A stretch of 64,000 nucleotides of DNA, from positions 27,768,472 through 27,832,471 of the forward strand of contig NC_089276.1 in assembly GCF_963678975.1 (NCBI RefSeq), written 5' to 3'. This document shows positions 13,148 to 27,600 of this stretch, in pieces. The stretch is from Dysidea avara (Eukaryota; Porifera; Demospongiae; Dictyoceratida; Dysideidae). The first letter of the stretch is position 1. Every line of letters begins with the position of its first letter. The position numbers were made by a program, and so were the translations under genes. The notes under the pieces were generated by a model. The model saw only the letters and a list, made by a program, of their open reading frames with translations. It had not been told where the DNA came from and made no database searches.

Positions 13148-15640
13148 TACAATATCCAGATACCGCCACATAGAACACTATTCAGAATCCTCCATAGTTG
13201 CTGCATGAGTATAAAAAACTTGCATCTGCATATAGCACTATCCCATGCATGGGCACACTTTGAGAATATTTTGCAAATGAAATGCACATAGTCCGTAAAT
13301 TGCAGCTACAGCTAGTTGAGCTGCTGATGAGTGTTCCTATAGCTATACAACTCTTGATTAATATAGAAAGCAGTATACACCCTGTATAAGTGCATTTCAT
13401 TAAAACTTTTAGTCCTGAAACATATAAAATAGCTTTAGCTCCCCAGGCCCCTGCTTCATAATATACCTGCTATCCTAGTGCACCCCCACCCCTTGCCAAA
13501 CCCTGTCATTGTGTAAATAGACCTGTTACTACACTTTGTGTCAAACTCAGGTATCTAGATGTTATAATTATTTGTGATGCTGTCTCTTTAGGGATATTTA
13601 TACTGTTCCCTTGTTACACTGCCTTAACACATACTGTAGCTAAGCTTGTCATAAATGCTTATGCTACTGACAAGGAATATGAACCAATTGTGCTTTATAT
13701 TGGCAAACAATGTGGACCAGACTCACCAGAGAGATTTGTTGGTGCTACAGAATTCCCACATGACGTTCTCCCCATGTTATTTAATGGTAGTACACCAGGT
13801 TGTTTTAATGATACAAATCCTCCCACACTGAATCCTTTACAAATTGGTGAGTATTTTATTACTGCCTGAATGCCTGACTTGTTTTATCATCTTTGTTTGT
13901 ACAAACACAGAGACATCTAGCACATCTAGATCTCCTGGTCTTGTAATCGTTATCACAATTATTCCAAGTGCTGCACTGATACTCATAGTAGTGTTAGTAG
14001 TATTACTTGCTGTGTGGTATCATCACCTGAGAGTAAAGGAAAGAATTGCAAATATTTCTATTGAAGCAATGGCAAGACAGTTTCAGTTTACTAATCCATT
14101 GTTTGATCGTGTGGAAACACAACAACGTTCTGGTCCTCATGAGAAAGAATTCCCTTCAGAGAATATCAAATTTGTTAGAGAGTTAGGTGAGGGGGCATTT
14201 GGACGGGTCTACCAGGGGATAGCTACAAACATAATTGAAGGAGAAGATTATACTATTGTGGCAGTGAAGCAGTTGAAAACAGACACTACTATGGATGATA
14301 ATATTGTTGGGGTGGAGTTTTTCAAAGGTCAGTATATATACATAAATAGTATGAATTCCTAATATTAATGCTATTGATGTTGGCTTGCACATTGATTTTA
14401 ATCATCAATGCCCGTATGTTCATAAGTTTTCTGTGTTTGAAGTCAACTCGTATACTAATGATTTGAATCATGTGAGGAATTGTATGTATATAGACTCCAT
14501 GCAGCAGCTATCTCAAAGATATTGTGCAAACCTACAGTAAGGTCTGTATACAAGTACACAAAAATTGGAATTTTCAACTAGAGTATAGGGACCATAGAAC
14601 ATCGATAAAAAGTACTGAAACAAACTGGAGTAGTGCACGATATTAAATCACAGTAAAACAATAAGAAGTGTTATATCCCTACTGTGCTCAATGGAAATGC
14701 ACATTATAAAATTTGCATCTTAAGATAATAGCCTACTTTTTACAGATGTGCTGTTATTTAATTCAAATAGCTACCTGTTCGTAGTATATTATGTGACATA
14801 TGTATCTTAAATTGTAATACTGTATAGTGGGTTAATTTCATGGCTAAAATTCTTTGACTATTTAAAATTTCATGCAAGGGGAAAATTTTCATTAAAACAA
14901 ATGCCATTTTGATCAAGTTCTGGATTTCAAGTGGGAAAATTTTTTACAGATAGCTGCCAATTTGCAAAATCACAAAAATTTCTCCCTTGAATACAGCACT
15001 CTGCTTTGTTAGACTCTCTCTGGGATGATTGTATGGTCCAGGTTGCAATTATTTGGCCGTTGCTATTGACACTGGCTGGTAAATGACAATAATGCCAATG
15101 ATTGACTATTTTACTGACAGTGTCACCAACACCACTGCACACAAAAATTATTAACATTGAAGAGCTCAATCAATATATATCCCAATACTTATTATTAAGC
15201 ATGATGTTCCTTACTGTCTGTATGAAGGAACACTTTTATGATTTCACGGTATGGTAGTTTTACCCTTTCCACAGTCCAGCTAACTGTTAATTCACCTCTT
15301 CATATAGCTAGTGGACATTTTGTTCTTCACCACACATAAGGTTCAGCTCAACTCTTTGGCATTATTGCATAGTTCATGGGTGATACTGGTTGCCATCAGC
15401 CATGCCACTGGTTCTTGTATTATTGTTAAAATGTGTCTGGCAAATAAAAATTTTGAGGGTGTACTATACAATAATATTGTACAGGCAATGCAGTGATACT
15501 TAGTACTGTAACTGCATACACTGACTGCTATTGTTAAGTTAATATTGTTCCTATAGAGGTGTCATTCATGTCCAAACTGGATCATCCTAGAATAGTTGGA
15601 CTACTAGGAGTGTGTACTATAACAGAACCATGTTGTATGA

Positions 15641-15904
<264 letters not shown>

Positions 15905-17292
15905 TAATACTAGCTACATTTCAAAAGTGTATTCATGAAACTTGTAAGACTATACATACCCTGTGAACTGTATTAATGTTATTCATGTGTTTATAGTCAA
16001 AGTGTAAATTTAATGAACATGAACAGTGAGTAATTGACACTCATAAATATCATTGTATAGTTTCTGATGTTGTAGACACTTGTCTAAATAAACACTAGTA
16101 AATGATAAGTAGATGTGTATGCTGTTAACAGTGTCTCACTGTTGTCTTGCTTATGAGTATAATTTTACCTGTACAGAGTTCATGGACGTGCAGTGTTACC
16201 CATCCGGTGGATGGCTCCTGAGTCCATTATGTATGGCAAATTCACCATGGCAACTGATGTGTGGTCCTTTGGTGTAGTAATGTGGGAGGTGTTCACATAT
16301 GGACAACAACCTTATGTTGGGTTGACTAATGAAGAAGTGATCACCTTTATCACTACTAACAAGACACTGGAGCCACCTACTGGTTGTCCTCAACAGGTAT
16401 GCAGACTAGTATAAAATATAATATGTAAGTAGAATACTCACAAATAATAGGGTTTGTCTGCTTCAGACTAGGAAGGGTATATATATATACAAAGCAAGTC
16501 AAAGGTTGAGAATGAAACTTTCAAATAGAACAGTATATACCTTGGCTAAATCAAATCTTTTCTTTAGCCAACTTCCATTGTAATGACAGAGACGTGTATA
16601 GTGGAACACTCAACAATAATTTTGCAAAAAGCATCTGAATGTTACAGTGGGATATTCATGAGCTGTTATTGTCTGACAAACCCACACATAACTCATGAAA
16701 CAGGAAAACAGGTACAATTTCCAGGGTTCAAGGTCTAACAATACTTATGCTATGGATACGGTATGGGATTCATAAGCCCAGTTAGAGCCAAGACTATAGC
16801 ACATCAGTACAGTGAGGGCGCTACTATAATTTTAAATTCTGTAGATACGTACCACAATGTACTGTACTCTCATATAGATTTTATTTACACTAACTTCAAA
16901 ATAGTTATCTATAGCTCTTCTTCCTCTTGCAGTAACATTGACAAAGCAGCTGAATCTCTAGTGCCATTCATGTTTATCTTACTCAATCACTGCTTGTACC
17001 TATTCTATGATTTTGTTATTACGCTGCATGCCTGAAGGCAAACAATTAAGCTAGTTGTTCTATTATCTCTTCTTAATAGTGATGGCGGTATTGAGAACAC
17101 TAAGAATCAATACAGTATAAATGAATTTATTGTGTTTGGTATTATGCTATTGTGTACATATAATGGTCAAAGAGGTAAGTAAAAACTAGAATATTAATAT
17201 TTGACAGAAAAACTACACTGAGTATTGTCAATTAAACTTGCACTAATCAAATGTTCTGGAATCGCTCACTTCTAATGTTTATATGTTATACT

Positions 17293-17791
17293 CAGTGTTG
17301 GGCAAGTTACTTTTTACATGTAACTAGTTACATATTACTTGCAACTGAACTATTTAGTTACAGTTACATATTACTCATAAAATAAAGTAACTATAATAAT
17401 ATTACATATTATATTACTTTGTGTCCACAGCCTTAAGCTGTCACGTGTAAAACTACCACCTTATCACGTGACATGATTGCGTTGTTGGACAATGTGCGGA
17501 TCTTGGATATAAGCAAGAAGCTGGTGAATAAGCTTCATTCAGTAGGCTTCATTATTTTGTTGTGGCTAGGCGTTACTCAGTGGATTACTAACGAGATTAA
17601 TAACTTCGTTACTTGTAGTAATAATATTATGTAATATTAGATTTGTTACAGTAACTGTATTACTTAGGTAACGCGTTACATTTGTAAGTAAAGTAACTTG
17701 AGTTGTCTTACCTGTTTTATAGCGTATTTTGTTATATTACTTAGTTACCACAAAAGTAATAATATTATGTAACGCGTTACTCCCAACACTC
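17293..17791. mobile_element. hAT-like non-autonomous element, copy 1
   Basis: 499-bp element starting CAGTGTTGGGCAAGTTAC and ending GTAACGCGTTACTCCCAACACT. It is rich in short GTAAC/GTTAC blocks with a unique centre containing CACGTGAC. The CAGTG-type ends fit hAT superfamily termini. Flanking octamers GTTATACT and AGTATACT are an imperfect match. A second copy in the opposite orientation lies at 35563-36069. No transposase frame is seen. Confidence 0.75.
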
Positions 17792-17880
17792 AGTATACTA
17801 ACAGTATCCTGCAATTACTTTTGGTATTGCAATAATTATATTGCGAATCATCACAGTACCATTTGGTGTGTAGCTATTAG

Positions 17881-18202
17881 CAAGAGTACATAATATAAAT
17901 TGGAGGGAGAGTGTCTAACTAGGACACCTTCAGTCAAAATCACTGAGTAATATAAAGCATCCACACATATAAAAAGCTTTACGTTATCCAACACCTATCA
18001 ACAGTACTCAACACCTATCAACAGTACTCAACACCTATCAACAGTACTCAACACCTATCAACAGTACTCAACACCTATCAGCAGATCTCTATCATCAGTA
18101 GAAGTGTTAATTTGTTCAAAGATCATCGTCTATTCAATAATATGCAGTGATTTTGTACAGGCTTAGACACTCTCCCTCCCTATTTATATTATGTACTCTT
18201 GG
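17881..18202. mobile_element. Small inverted-repeat element, family 1, copy 2
   Basis: The ends CAAGAGTACATAATATAAAT...GGAGAGTGTCTAA and the inverted TTAGACACTCTCC...TATTATGTACTCTTG define a MITE-like element related to 8244-8497. The interior contains a 20-bp tandem repeat (17991-18080). Confidence 0.75.
17991..18080. repeat. 20-bp tandem repeat, about 4.5 units
   Basis: The unit acagtactcaacacctatca is repeated almost without change inside a MITE-like element. There are no spacers, so this is a simple tandem expansion and not a spacer array. Confidence 0.95.
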
Positions 18203-18631
18203 TATTAACGAGTGTGATTTAGCCCATGCCAGTCAAACCCTAGCTTCTTTGACATTCACAGGGATGGCTCCAGGGGATTTCTGAGGTTTTTGGAAACCGG
18301 TCAAGTGTATTCAAGCAGTTGAAATATTTGTTTTTTTTGCATTGATTCGCAAAGGCACAAGATGTTCAATTTGAGATACTCTAACAGAGCAGTCAATAAG
18401 TCTAATAAAGCAGTCACAGTATTCAGAGAAGCAGTGTAGGTAATCTATGCGGAGGACAGTTATTCTCAGCAGGCAGTTACCTTTTTGGGACTTCACCAAA
18501 AGTCTATGCTTCTGATCAGAAACCAGTTACCAAATATCCTGGAGCTGCCTATGATTCATGTATACTCTTGATTATCATCAGCTATACATAGTATACGCTG
18601 TTGTATAAGATGGTATATACCACTTTGTGAC

Positions 18632-19334
18632 ATAGGCGGATCTAGGAGGCATTGTCAGGGGGGGCCAAGGAGTTTAAGTGTACAACAGTGTTTACTGAGT
18701 AAAGTTATGCAACTGAATATAACTTGTGTACTAGAATTCCTCTTAGTGGAATAACCACTAAGAGGAATTCTAGTACACAAGTTATATTCAGTTGTATAAC
18801 TTTATTCAGTATAGCTGGATGAATGATAGACATACAGTTTTAAGACTGTAGTTAGAGAAATTTTTTTTTTTTTAATTAGACCTCCTAGATTTGAATTTGG
18901 GAGCATTTTTGATAACATTTAGCTAATAAAGTGTATACTTGCAATGCATATAAAGATTAGTTAGCCTATCTGAGATAAAACCTGTTTGATGGTAAAGTGT
19001 ACTAAATCAAAAATAAGGTGTAGTTAGTATTGTTATGACATTAGAATTGTGACTGTTCTATTAGAGCAGTGACTGCTCTATTAGAGTATCTCAATCTTAG
19101 CACAAATATTCAAACTTATTTGCCTCACTATATTTACAATGTACAGACAGTATAACTCTGTAAAGTACATTTTATAACTGTTGTCTTCTATTTGCCTATT
19201 GGCTTTCTATACTTCTGTACACAGTGTGAATGCATGATTCCAGTTTCTGGTATCAATATAGTACTGAATCCAGGGGGGGCAATAAAAAGGTCAGGGGGAG
19301 CACAGCACCCCTTGGCCCCCCCTCAGATCTGCCT
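18632..19334. mobile_element. Inverted-end element containing a perfect hairpin
   Basis: The outer ends are ATAGGCGGATCTAGG on the left and, inverted, CAGATCTGCCTAT on the right, both next to G-runs or C-runs (CAGGGGGGG and CCCCCCCTC). The hairpin at 18694-18810 and two copies of the CTCTATTAGAG motif (about 19052-19090) lie inside. Similar GCGGAT...GGGGGG structures occur around 12944-12976 and 43458-43770, suggesting a family. Confidence 0.55.
18694..18810. repeat. Near-perfect hairpin, 56-bp arms, 5-nt loop
   Basis: The left arm 18694-18749 and right arm 18755-18810 are reverse complements with two mismatches, around the loop aataa. The arms contain GAATTCCTCTTAGTGG and its complement. 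If transcribed within the last intron of receptor B on the plus strand it would form a long, almost fully paired stem. Confidence 0.9.
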
Positions 19335-19589
19335 ATACTTCGTGGGCCCTAGTGTGAGTGCGTATATTTCAGGCAAATTATAAGTGCCCGTGTTACAACT
19401 ACTACTTAATTTATGCTTTATATATAGGTGATAAAGATAATGACACAGTGTTGGTCAGCAAGCTCCAGGAGTAGACCAAACTTCTCAAAGTTACACATCA
19501 ACATCCAACTATTATCATTAACATTGAAAGATGTCACCTACAATCCACCTGATTACCCACTGGTGACTTATAAGGAAGTTCTCATTTAA

Positions 19590-21696
19590 GTGATATTCAG
19601 TAAATATATTTTAATAATTCAATGAAATAAGTATATAATGTTTACAATAGATGTGCAGATATGTTAATACGTAAGTACCATAACACTTATATTTTCTGTT
19701 TTTGATTGGTTACTCTATATATAGCAAACTGTACGTGCATAATGTAAATACTTTTTTTGTAATACATATTGATGTAGTGATAGCTACAAATTCTTTACTG
19801 TCAATCAATTGGAAGTCATCCATCCTTATAAAATCATTGTCTATAATTATTAATTAAAGTTTTCTGTTGTCCTCAATCACTCTTCTAACAATCAGTGAGA
19901 AGTGGTCAAAAATAAGACTTGTAAAATTTATTGATACTCAAACTACTCTAATAGAACATCCAATGTAAAGAAAAAGAGACCCTAGCTGTGCATGTGAGCT
20001 GAAACTGACCCTCCCCTTCTTCGCTTGCAACTACATGTACAAAGATCCTGATGTCATTTTACACAATTCATTACCAGGCAGCTAGTGCTTTTGAAAGATC
20101 AGAATTAAAATAATTTTTTTGGTGAGTACTTTCGTGTTAGCTGCTAATTTAATGCATGGGTTGAAATATTTTATTTGCAACTAATATATATAGATAACAC
20201 TACAAATTAAGTATATTTATATAGAAGGGCTACAACATAATCATAATTATCGCATTTAACAATCTTTGAAAACATCACTTATCAATAGTTGTATTTTAGT
20301 ATTTTGGCATCAATTTTAAGCTATAGCTAAAATCGTAGGGGTTGCACCCTAGACCCCTTCATAATGTATACCATACTGCACTGTATATTCTGTATAACAG
20401 TTTTAGTCTTGCCACTGCTAGAACACTCTTTCACAATGGTGGTATAGCTTCAGTCACAATATTGTCTTTTTGTAAATTTCTTGTGGAGGCATGCATATGC
20501 CTACCAATCTTCATGTCTTAGCGTCATACATTTCGTTGCAGCATCTGTTAGCTAGCACACACACACACCCCTTATATGAAATTCCATCTAGGCATGTGAT
20601 CTGCATAACATGACCACGACTCAAAATCACCATCACTTAGACAAACCTCCTATGGTTTTCGTGAATAAAATTATGTGTGTTATATGAAGCTGTAAAACCA
20701 ACACAGATACTGTTCTCCACCTGATGAATAACACATGTTGTAGTTGAGACACTGAAGTTCTGTTAAGTGCAAATCTGAGTGAAATCCTCTGAAGTATGTA
20801 GGTACAAATTATGGCGTGGTTACAAAACACTGTAATTTTAGCATTAAAATCAATATTCCTCCTACAGCTAATTGTGAAACTCCCCAAAATTCTTGTAGTG
20901 GTTTGTAATAACATTATCTTTAAAAGTATGGAAACAGATTTTTTAGGAATGACTACTATGGCTTCAAAAGAAGAGATAACTGTTTTTCATAAAAAATTTA
21001 GAGAGTTCAATAGCTCATTTGGTAAAATGCTTCAAAAAAATTACTTCCATACTTTTGTTACTTCTATACTTAGGTAACAGATGACAAAGTTTATGAAGTG
21101 TAGAACTAAAACTGTGAGACTAGATCCAAAATTCATAGAATTCTCATTCTGAGCCTTAAAGTCAGTGCTTCTATATAACTGGAGATGGTGATTTTTAATT
21201 ACCACAAACACATCTGATGCAAAAGGGAATGAAAAGCAAGCACAAATCAATGAAAACCAAGATTTTGTATATGAAGCCATAGGAATTAGTAACATGCCCC
21301 CTTAATTAAGCCAAATCTTTGGCCTTAATAGACAGGTGAACGCTTTAGAAAGGTGGAATAGAGTATACATTCCTCAGTCAGCCTTTATAGAGAGGTGACA
21401 GTAGCTACCGTAATTCGCTTTATTTGTATTTTACGTAAATGACTGCTCTATTAGAGTAGTTCGATCTTGTATAAAAATTTCGTGCAAGAAATTTTCTTTG
21501 CATACGAAAATTATTTTACAGCAAAAAAAAGCTAATTACGGTCTAAGACAGTTTCAGTGTACACATGAACACAGTATAAAGTTGTCCTGCTATCTCCCAA
21601 ACTAATTCTGGCAAGATCTCTAGTTACCCATGCTGTAAGTAAAGTAGAGAACAATGAATACATCAAAAACATTAATATTGAATACACACATGCATT
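19590..21696. other. Intergenic between receptor B and GPS2
   Basis: Convergent 3' ends: receptor B ends at 19589 and the minus-strand GPS2 gene ends at 21697. The stretch is AT-rich and the short open frames show no family signal. A copy of the dispersed motif lies at about 21441-21460. No gene is supported. Confidence 0.6.
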
Positions 21697-24600
21697 TTAT
21701 TTCTTCAATGGCTTGTTACTAAGTTGTTGATCATGTGAGTAAGGAGGTGGAGCAGTCATGCTCATCTGATATGACGATGGCTCATGAGGAGAAAACGGAC
21801 CAGATGTCGGCATGGACTGAAATAGACACATTAATCATCACAGTGGCTCTGTTTGTACTGTAATGTTAGGTAGCTATACATAGTTAAAACAGTGGAAACT
21901 GACATCTGAGTACTAGGATCACTAAGTATCTATTCAAAAAGTTTGGGAATCTAGATAAAAGGACGCCTTCGTCATTAGATAGTAAATGGACTATTATCAT
22001 TTCTAATACAAGGAATTCTCATTAACAGTGCCATATCTTTGGGATCAAATATATGGCCCAAAAAGGCAGTGTTATCAGCTATGTTTGGAATATACAGTAG
22101 AATTCCATTACCCTAATAAGGAAGTGACTGTTCTATTAGAGTATTTTGTCAACAAGTGTATGTTGTTCCTAGTGTAGAGTTCTGTATTTGTTTGTCTGAA
22201 CCAATTCCCTTATTTTTGAGAGGCATTTGGATAACAACAGTTGACTTTACTCAACATGGTTATTTATAAAGTGGTCTTATATATTAAAGAGGTGTCACAC
22301 AGTGGTATTGCTGACTACATGTACATGTAAACAGTTGACCAATAAACTCACCATGCTAGTAATAGGACTCTGCAGAGATGATGGTGAGCTACAATTAGAA
22401 GTCGATCCAGTTGCAGTATGATCCATTAGAGAAACCTTATAACCACGGTTACCACTGTATCCCATCAAGTGAGGTGGTTGTTGCGAAGGAGGGAACTCCT
22501 GTCCGTAACCCTGTATGTGTGAGACCACATTGTAGTGTGAGGCATTAGAACATACGGTACAAGTTACAGTACTTATCAATGGTTTATCACATATCATCAA
22601 ACTTCTTCTGCATACTTACAACCCAATAGCCTAGTGCCTATACGAACTATAGATTAATGCTAAAGTTCCTTTTTATCCCTTACACAATGCATGGTTTCCT
22701 AAGCTAATAAACAAACCCTACAGTATTATCTTTAGTTCTCTTTACAAAGAGGCGGAATGTTTCACAGGTGAATGATGTGTAACTGATTGATTGACTTACT
22801 TGATTTCCAAATTCCATTTGTTGTCCACCAGGGTGTACCTGGTTTGGAAATGGTGGTCGATAATTATCAGGGGCCTCTGTGTTGATTGGGGGCCTTCCAT
22901 GATAAGCAAATCTCTGATCTGATTGGCTACTGATCATGTGCCCTGGCTCATTAGGTACTTGAAGGGGAAATCCCGGCTGTTGGTACGACATTTCCATTGG
23001 AGGAAATGGCTGTTGTAGGTGTTGCTGTTCAAACCCTTGAAATGTATTAGCTTTACTAAATGAGACATTATTATTGAAATTTGGTTGTTGTTGTGGTTGG
23101 GAAAAGCCTGAGGGTGGACGATACATCATGGGTGGGTTGCTAAGCAATGGTGGTCTCTTAGGTGGTTGTGGTGAAGAGTAATCTTGTGATCCAGCCAACT
23201 CCTCAGAATCATTTATTGGTCTCTTAATACCAGCAGACACGTTACCCAGCTGTAGATAAGGAAGAAATAAAAACAATGAAATCTCGTTTAGTGGCTTAGC
23301 TACCCCTTTAAAAAGACCATATTATTGGCTATAACTATCTTATTACTAAAAGTCTATGGAAAAATTGGGTATGATCGAAGTGGGGATTAAGTGTTCAGTA
23401 CATCCCACTGGTGAGTTTGATATTGTGGCATAAAATGGTGGCCATGCGCTGCTTTGTTGGCCTCCAGAGCAGTCAGGCAACGAGACCAAAATTAAAGCTT
23501 TAAAAAAATTCTATATCCGGCCACCTGTAAGTGCTTTGTTATGTTATATTATATGGACTAATAATCCGTAAAGGTGATTTTTGTTGTGTAAGATGTCTCT
23601 AGGATGATTTTCAAAGGCAGAATTTTAGGTGGCATGAAAAATTTTTGGTGCAATCTCTACTTTATTAGTACTGCTGTACCGTTTGATAGAAAGCAAGGAA
23701 CAAAGTCATCTACACCTGCAGCTATACTGCACTCTGGCATTCCGACAAGTGTAGGCCCTCTGCGCCTACACCTAGTCTTTTCTTTTATCGTCAATCAGGC
23801 TGCTTGCTCCAACGAAACCATATCAACACATTAATTTTCCATATCAACTCTTTCTTTCAGCAGCATATTTAGACACCACAGAATTATTTCAGAGCTGGAT
23901 TTCAGAAGTGTTTCAGTTCCTGTACTTCTATAAGAGGTACACTAGCTAGATATCTGCAACTTCCCCTAGGTTTGTGAACATACCCATCAAATAAAGATCT
24001 AGGTGGACTAATAGTGATAGAGTATGAAGACCATACCTCTTAACAATCTAGCATTTACTTAACAGTAAACAAGATCCACACCCCTTATTGATCTAGCTAG
24101 CTGCATGCCCCTTGAGATACCGTAATACAACAGTTACTCTAATACAACAGTCATGTATGATATTCTAATAGAACAGTCACAAGTTACACTGTAGCTAGCT
24201 AGCTGTGCTACAACAAAAGTGAAGAAACTAGTATTTTAAAAAAATGTTTTAATTTAAAAATGAAATGGGATCTATGCAATAAAAAGTAGTGAAACAAGAG
24301 ATGAATGATGGTATTACAGTATAGCACAGTGGGAAGTCCCTACTTTGGCATTGAACAAAATAATTGTTATAGTTAATGTGGCAAAGTAGGGACTTTCCCA
24401 CCGAGCTATGCTGCAATACCATCATTCATCTCTTGGTTCACTATTTTTTTTATTGCATAGATCCCTACTTCATTTTAAATTAACAAGTTTTGAAATACTA
24501 GTTTCTATGATCTTACTCAGAGATAAAATTATAATTTTCCTGTACTAGCTTGTTTAATTTTTGTACAATGACTGGTGAACCAATGCATACCGCATAAATG

Positions 24601-27600
24601 GAAAGAATAACGCCAGCCAGAGTATAACGCTTGCCTTAATTATCAATTACCAGAAAGCGTTGTTGGAATTTCGCTTTAGTTCCTGCTTTGTTCCACCATA
24701 GATAATATACGTATACATGGATTGGAAATGCGCTTACAAATAAATACAATAACTGTGCCATATCCTCATTATGTGCACGAAAAATTATGGTTAGTACAGC
24801 TAGAGTGTTTTGCATTCTTGTATGTTACCACACGATGTTTGTTGTTTGCAGCTGGATTAATTACCACCTACACTAACTGGAGGTTGGACTGGTTAGACAC
24901 GCTGACTCCTAGCAAACAGTAGGGATACAAAATTCTCATTGTTTAAGAGGAATATGGTGTTTCGGAACAGTTTTGTAATTTTGCTGAAGAAACTGTAACC
25001 TCAGCATCGTTTCTAATCTGTTGCCTGCATCACTAGTAACAGGTAGAATGTTATTAGGCTACTTAGGTATTGTTGCTTTACTGTATACTTCCATTACTTC
25101 GATAAAACTATGCCAAAATAGGCTCTAAGTTTTTGTAATTATTTTGCCCATGCAAAGTAAAACTGTAGTTAAAGCTTTATTGTAACATGCCAAGCATTTA
25201 ATGGGTAGTGCAAATGAAGCCATGAAAAGTTGGCTAAAAGCTACGCTGCTGAAATATTCGCTAATGCTCACCTGCCCTATCCACCTGTCACCAATGGTAT
25301 TCCCTCCAACATCACCACACACACCTGTATTCTTGTTCAGTACATAACGCAACACACTGACAAAGTAAAAGAAATGTCTGCACTACTAAATAACGGGCCT
25401 GTTAACAGCCTGCCAACATTTTGACAACTAGCATACTGTAATGAGGATAGACAAAATATTTTAATGCGTTTCCAATCCATGTTTACGTATATTATCTATG
25501 GTTACACTTCTATGGTTAAACTTGTTACACAGCATTACAAACAAAGGAAAATGCAAGAAATGCCTTTGAAAGTAATCCGCTCACTACAAAAATTACAGAC
25601 AATTCTTGTAATGGCCAGCTTGCACTGACGCCACTGTGTGTTACTGCAAATCAACACATTTGAGGTAGTGGAAAAAGCAATGGGACACAAAAGCAGACTA
25701 AGGTAATTCCATGATGTATGCTCTATAGCTGCTATGGTTGGACATCTTGGGCTGAAGCCACATACAGGTAGGACGAAATTTTTTTATGTCTACCATATTG
25801 TAAACAAACGCATGCAACATGCATACCTTTGAGGATGTAGGAAACACAAAGATAATGAGTAGATGAATAAGATGGCATTTATGGCACGTGAGACACGGGA
25901 GTTGGAGTACTGAATATTTGTCTCCGCTGAAACGCCCTTTCTCTTGGTTCTACAGGCGTACAAGTATTGCTGTTCATTGTAACATATAGACAAACTATTT
26001 ACCATGCCAAAAATCAGGGGAGTCAAGCCGTCTAGTGGAAATTCGACTTCACCAGCGTTCTCATTGGATAAAGAGGAGAGCAACACGTGTATCACCTGTA
26101 ACAAGTTAATAACTGGTGATGCTTTTGAGTGCGTTTGGTGCAGAAAGTGGCAGCACAGAGTTTGCATTAATTTAAGTGTTGGGCAATATGGCGCTCTTTC
26201 TGATTTACCAAACAATATTGTATTTTTCTGTTCTCATTGTTTTTACAAATTGCCCAATGCCCTAATGGCTTATGACAACACTAAGGAAGTTTGTGATGTA
26301 ATAGAAACTAAGCTGAACTCTGTGCAAATGGATTTATTAAACAGATTTGAGGACTTGACAGAGAAAGTAAATAATTTAGTTAGTTACAGTGAACAAGGGC
26401 CTGTTACCACTGTAGTAGAAAACACTGAGCCATCTGAACAAGTGATCCATAGCAAGGAGGTAACTGTTGAATCAATAGCATCAATGACTGCAGCGGTCAT
26501 ATCTGAAGAAAAGGAACGGGAGAAACGGAAACTGAATTTGATTGTGCACAACCTTCCAGAATCCATATCAGCGGAAGCCAGTATTCGGAAGAACGAAGAT
26601 ACTCAGAATGTCACATCCTTGATTAATAAATACATTGGAGTTAATGCTCACATCAGTAATGTAACACGGATTGGTAAACAGACTGGAAGGCCCAGACTCA
26701 CGAAAGTTACTTTGTCAACAAGAGAGGAAAAGTTTAAAATTCTCCGCAACAGGTTGAACTTGCGTAAGAAGGAGCACCCGACTCATGTCACTAAAGTATT
26801 TATAACACCTGACTTAATCCCACAAGAGCAAATACGGAACAAACAACTACGTGCCAGGCTAAGTGAGCTCAACAAGCAGGATAAATTGTATCGGATTAAG
26901 AACGGTAAAATAGTTCTAAGAGAAGCTTCCTAATTTAGACCAACTCCATCATATCAAGCCATATAATATCAAGATCAAAATAGCTACAGAACAGATTTTA
27001 GCGATGCAGTGTCTCAAGCAAGTATTGTGATGAACTTGATCAGAAACTCTTGAATAATTTTGTAAGATATAAGATATATGCGTCATACTCCTTAATGGAG
27101 GTTTTGCATATTAAACTTAATAATAATAATAATATGTAGGTTTAACTGATGTGATGCTAGAGGGTCAAATATAATATTCACATGTATGTTTAGGTCTGGA
27201 GGGTAGCGCTACTATATTATTGAGTTTTCAGTACCTTTTGCTGTTGATGGTCTGGTGGAGGGCGTTGTGGTTGTTTCTGATGTTGATCTTGATGAGGAGA
27301 TAGGAGTGGCTGAATCTGTTGTAACTGGCTGCTGGTGGGAGGGGCTTCACTCATAGCTACTGAAGTGGCAGCAATTTGCTGCTGATGCTCCCTAACATTT
27401 GACCACAAGAATCAAATAAGTACATAAAATATAAGCAAACACAATTTGGCAATCTGGCAGTTTTTGCTATTAAAATGTGGGTGGGTATGGACAAACAAAT
27501 GGACATCATATGTTCTTTATGGAAACAATTTCAAAAAATAAACAAAAAAACAACAACAAAAAACAAGCACACACACCTGTTTAAAAACAACAATTTAGGG

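Noticed and set aside
17991-18080. Regular 20-bp repeats that could suggest a spacer array
   Set aside because: The units are directly adjacent with no spacers, in a eukaryotic intron within a mobile element.
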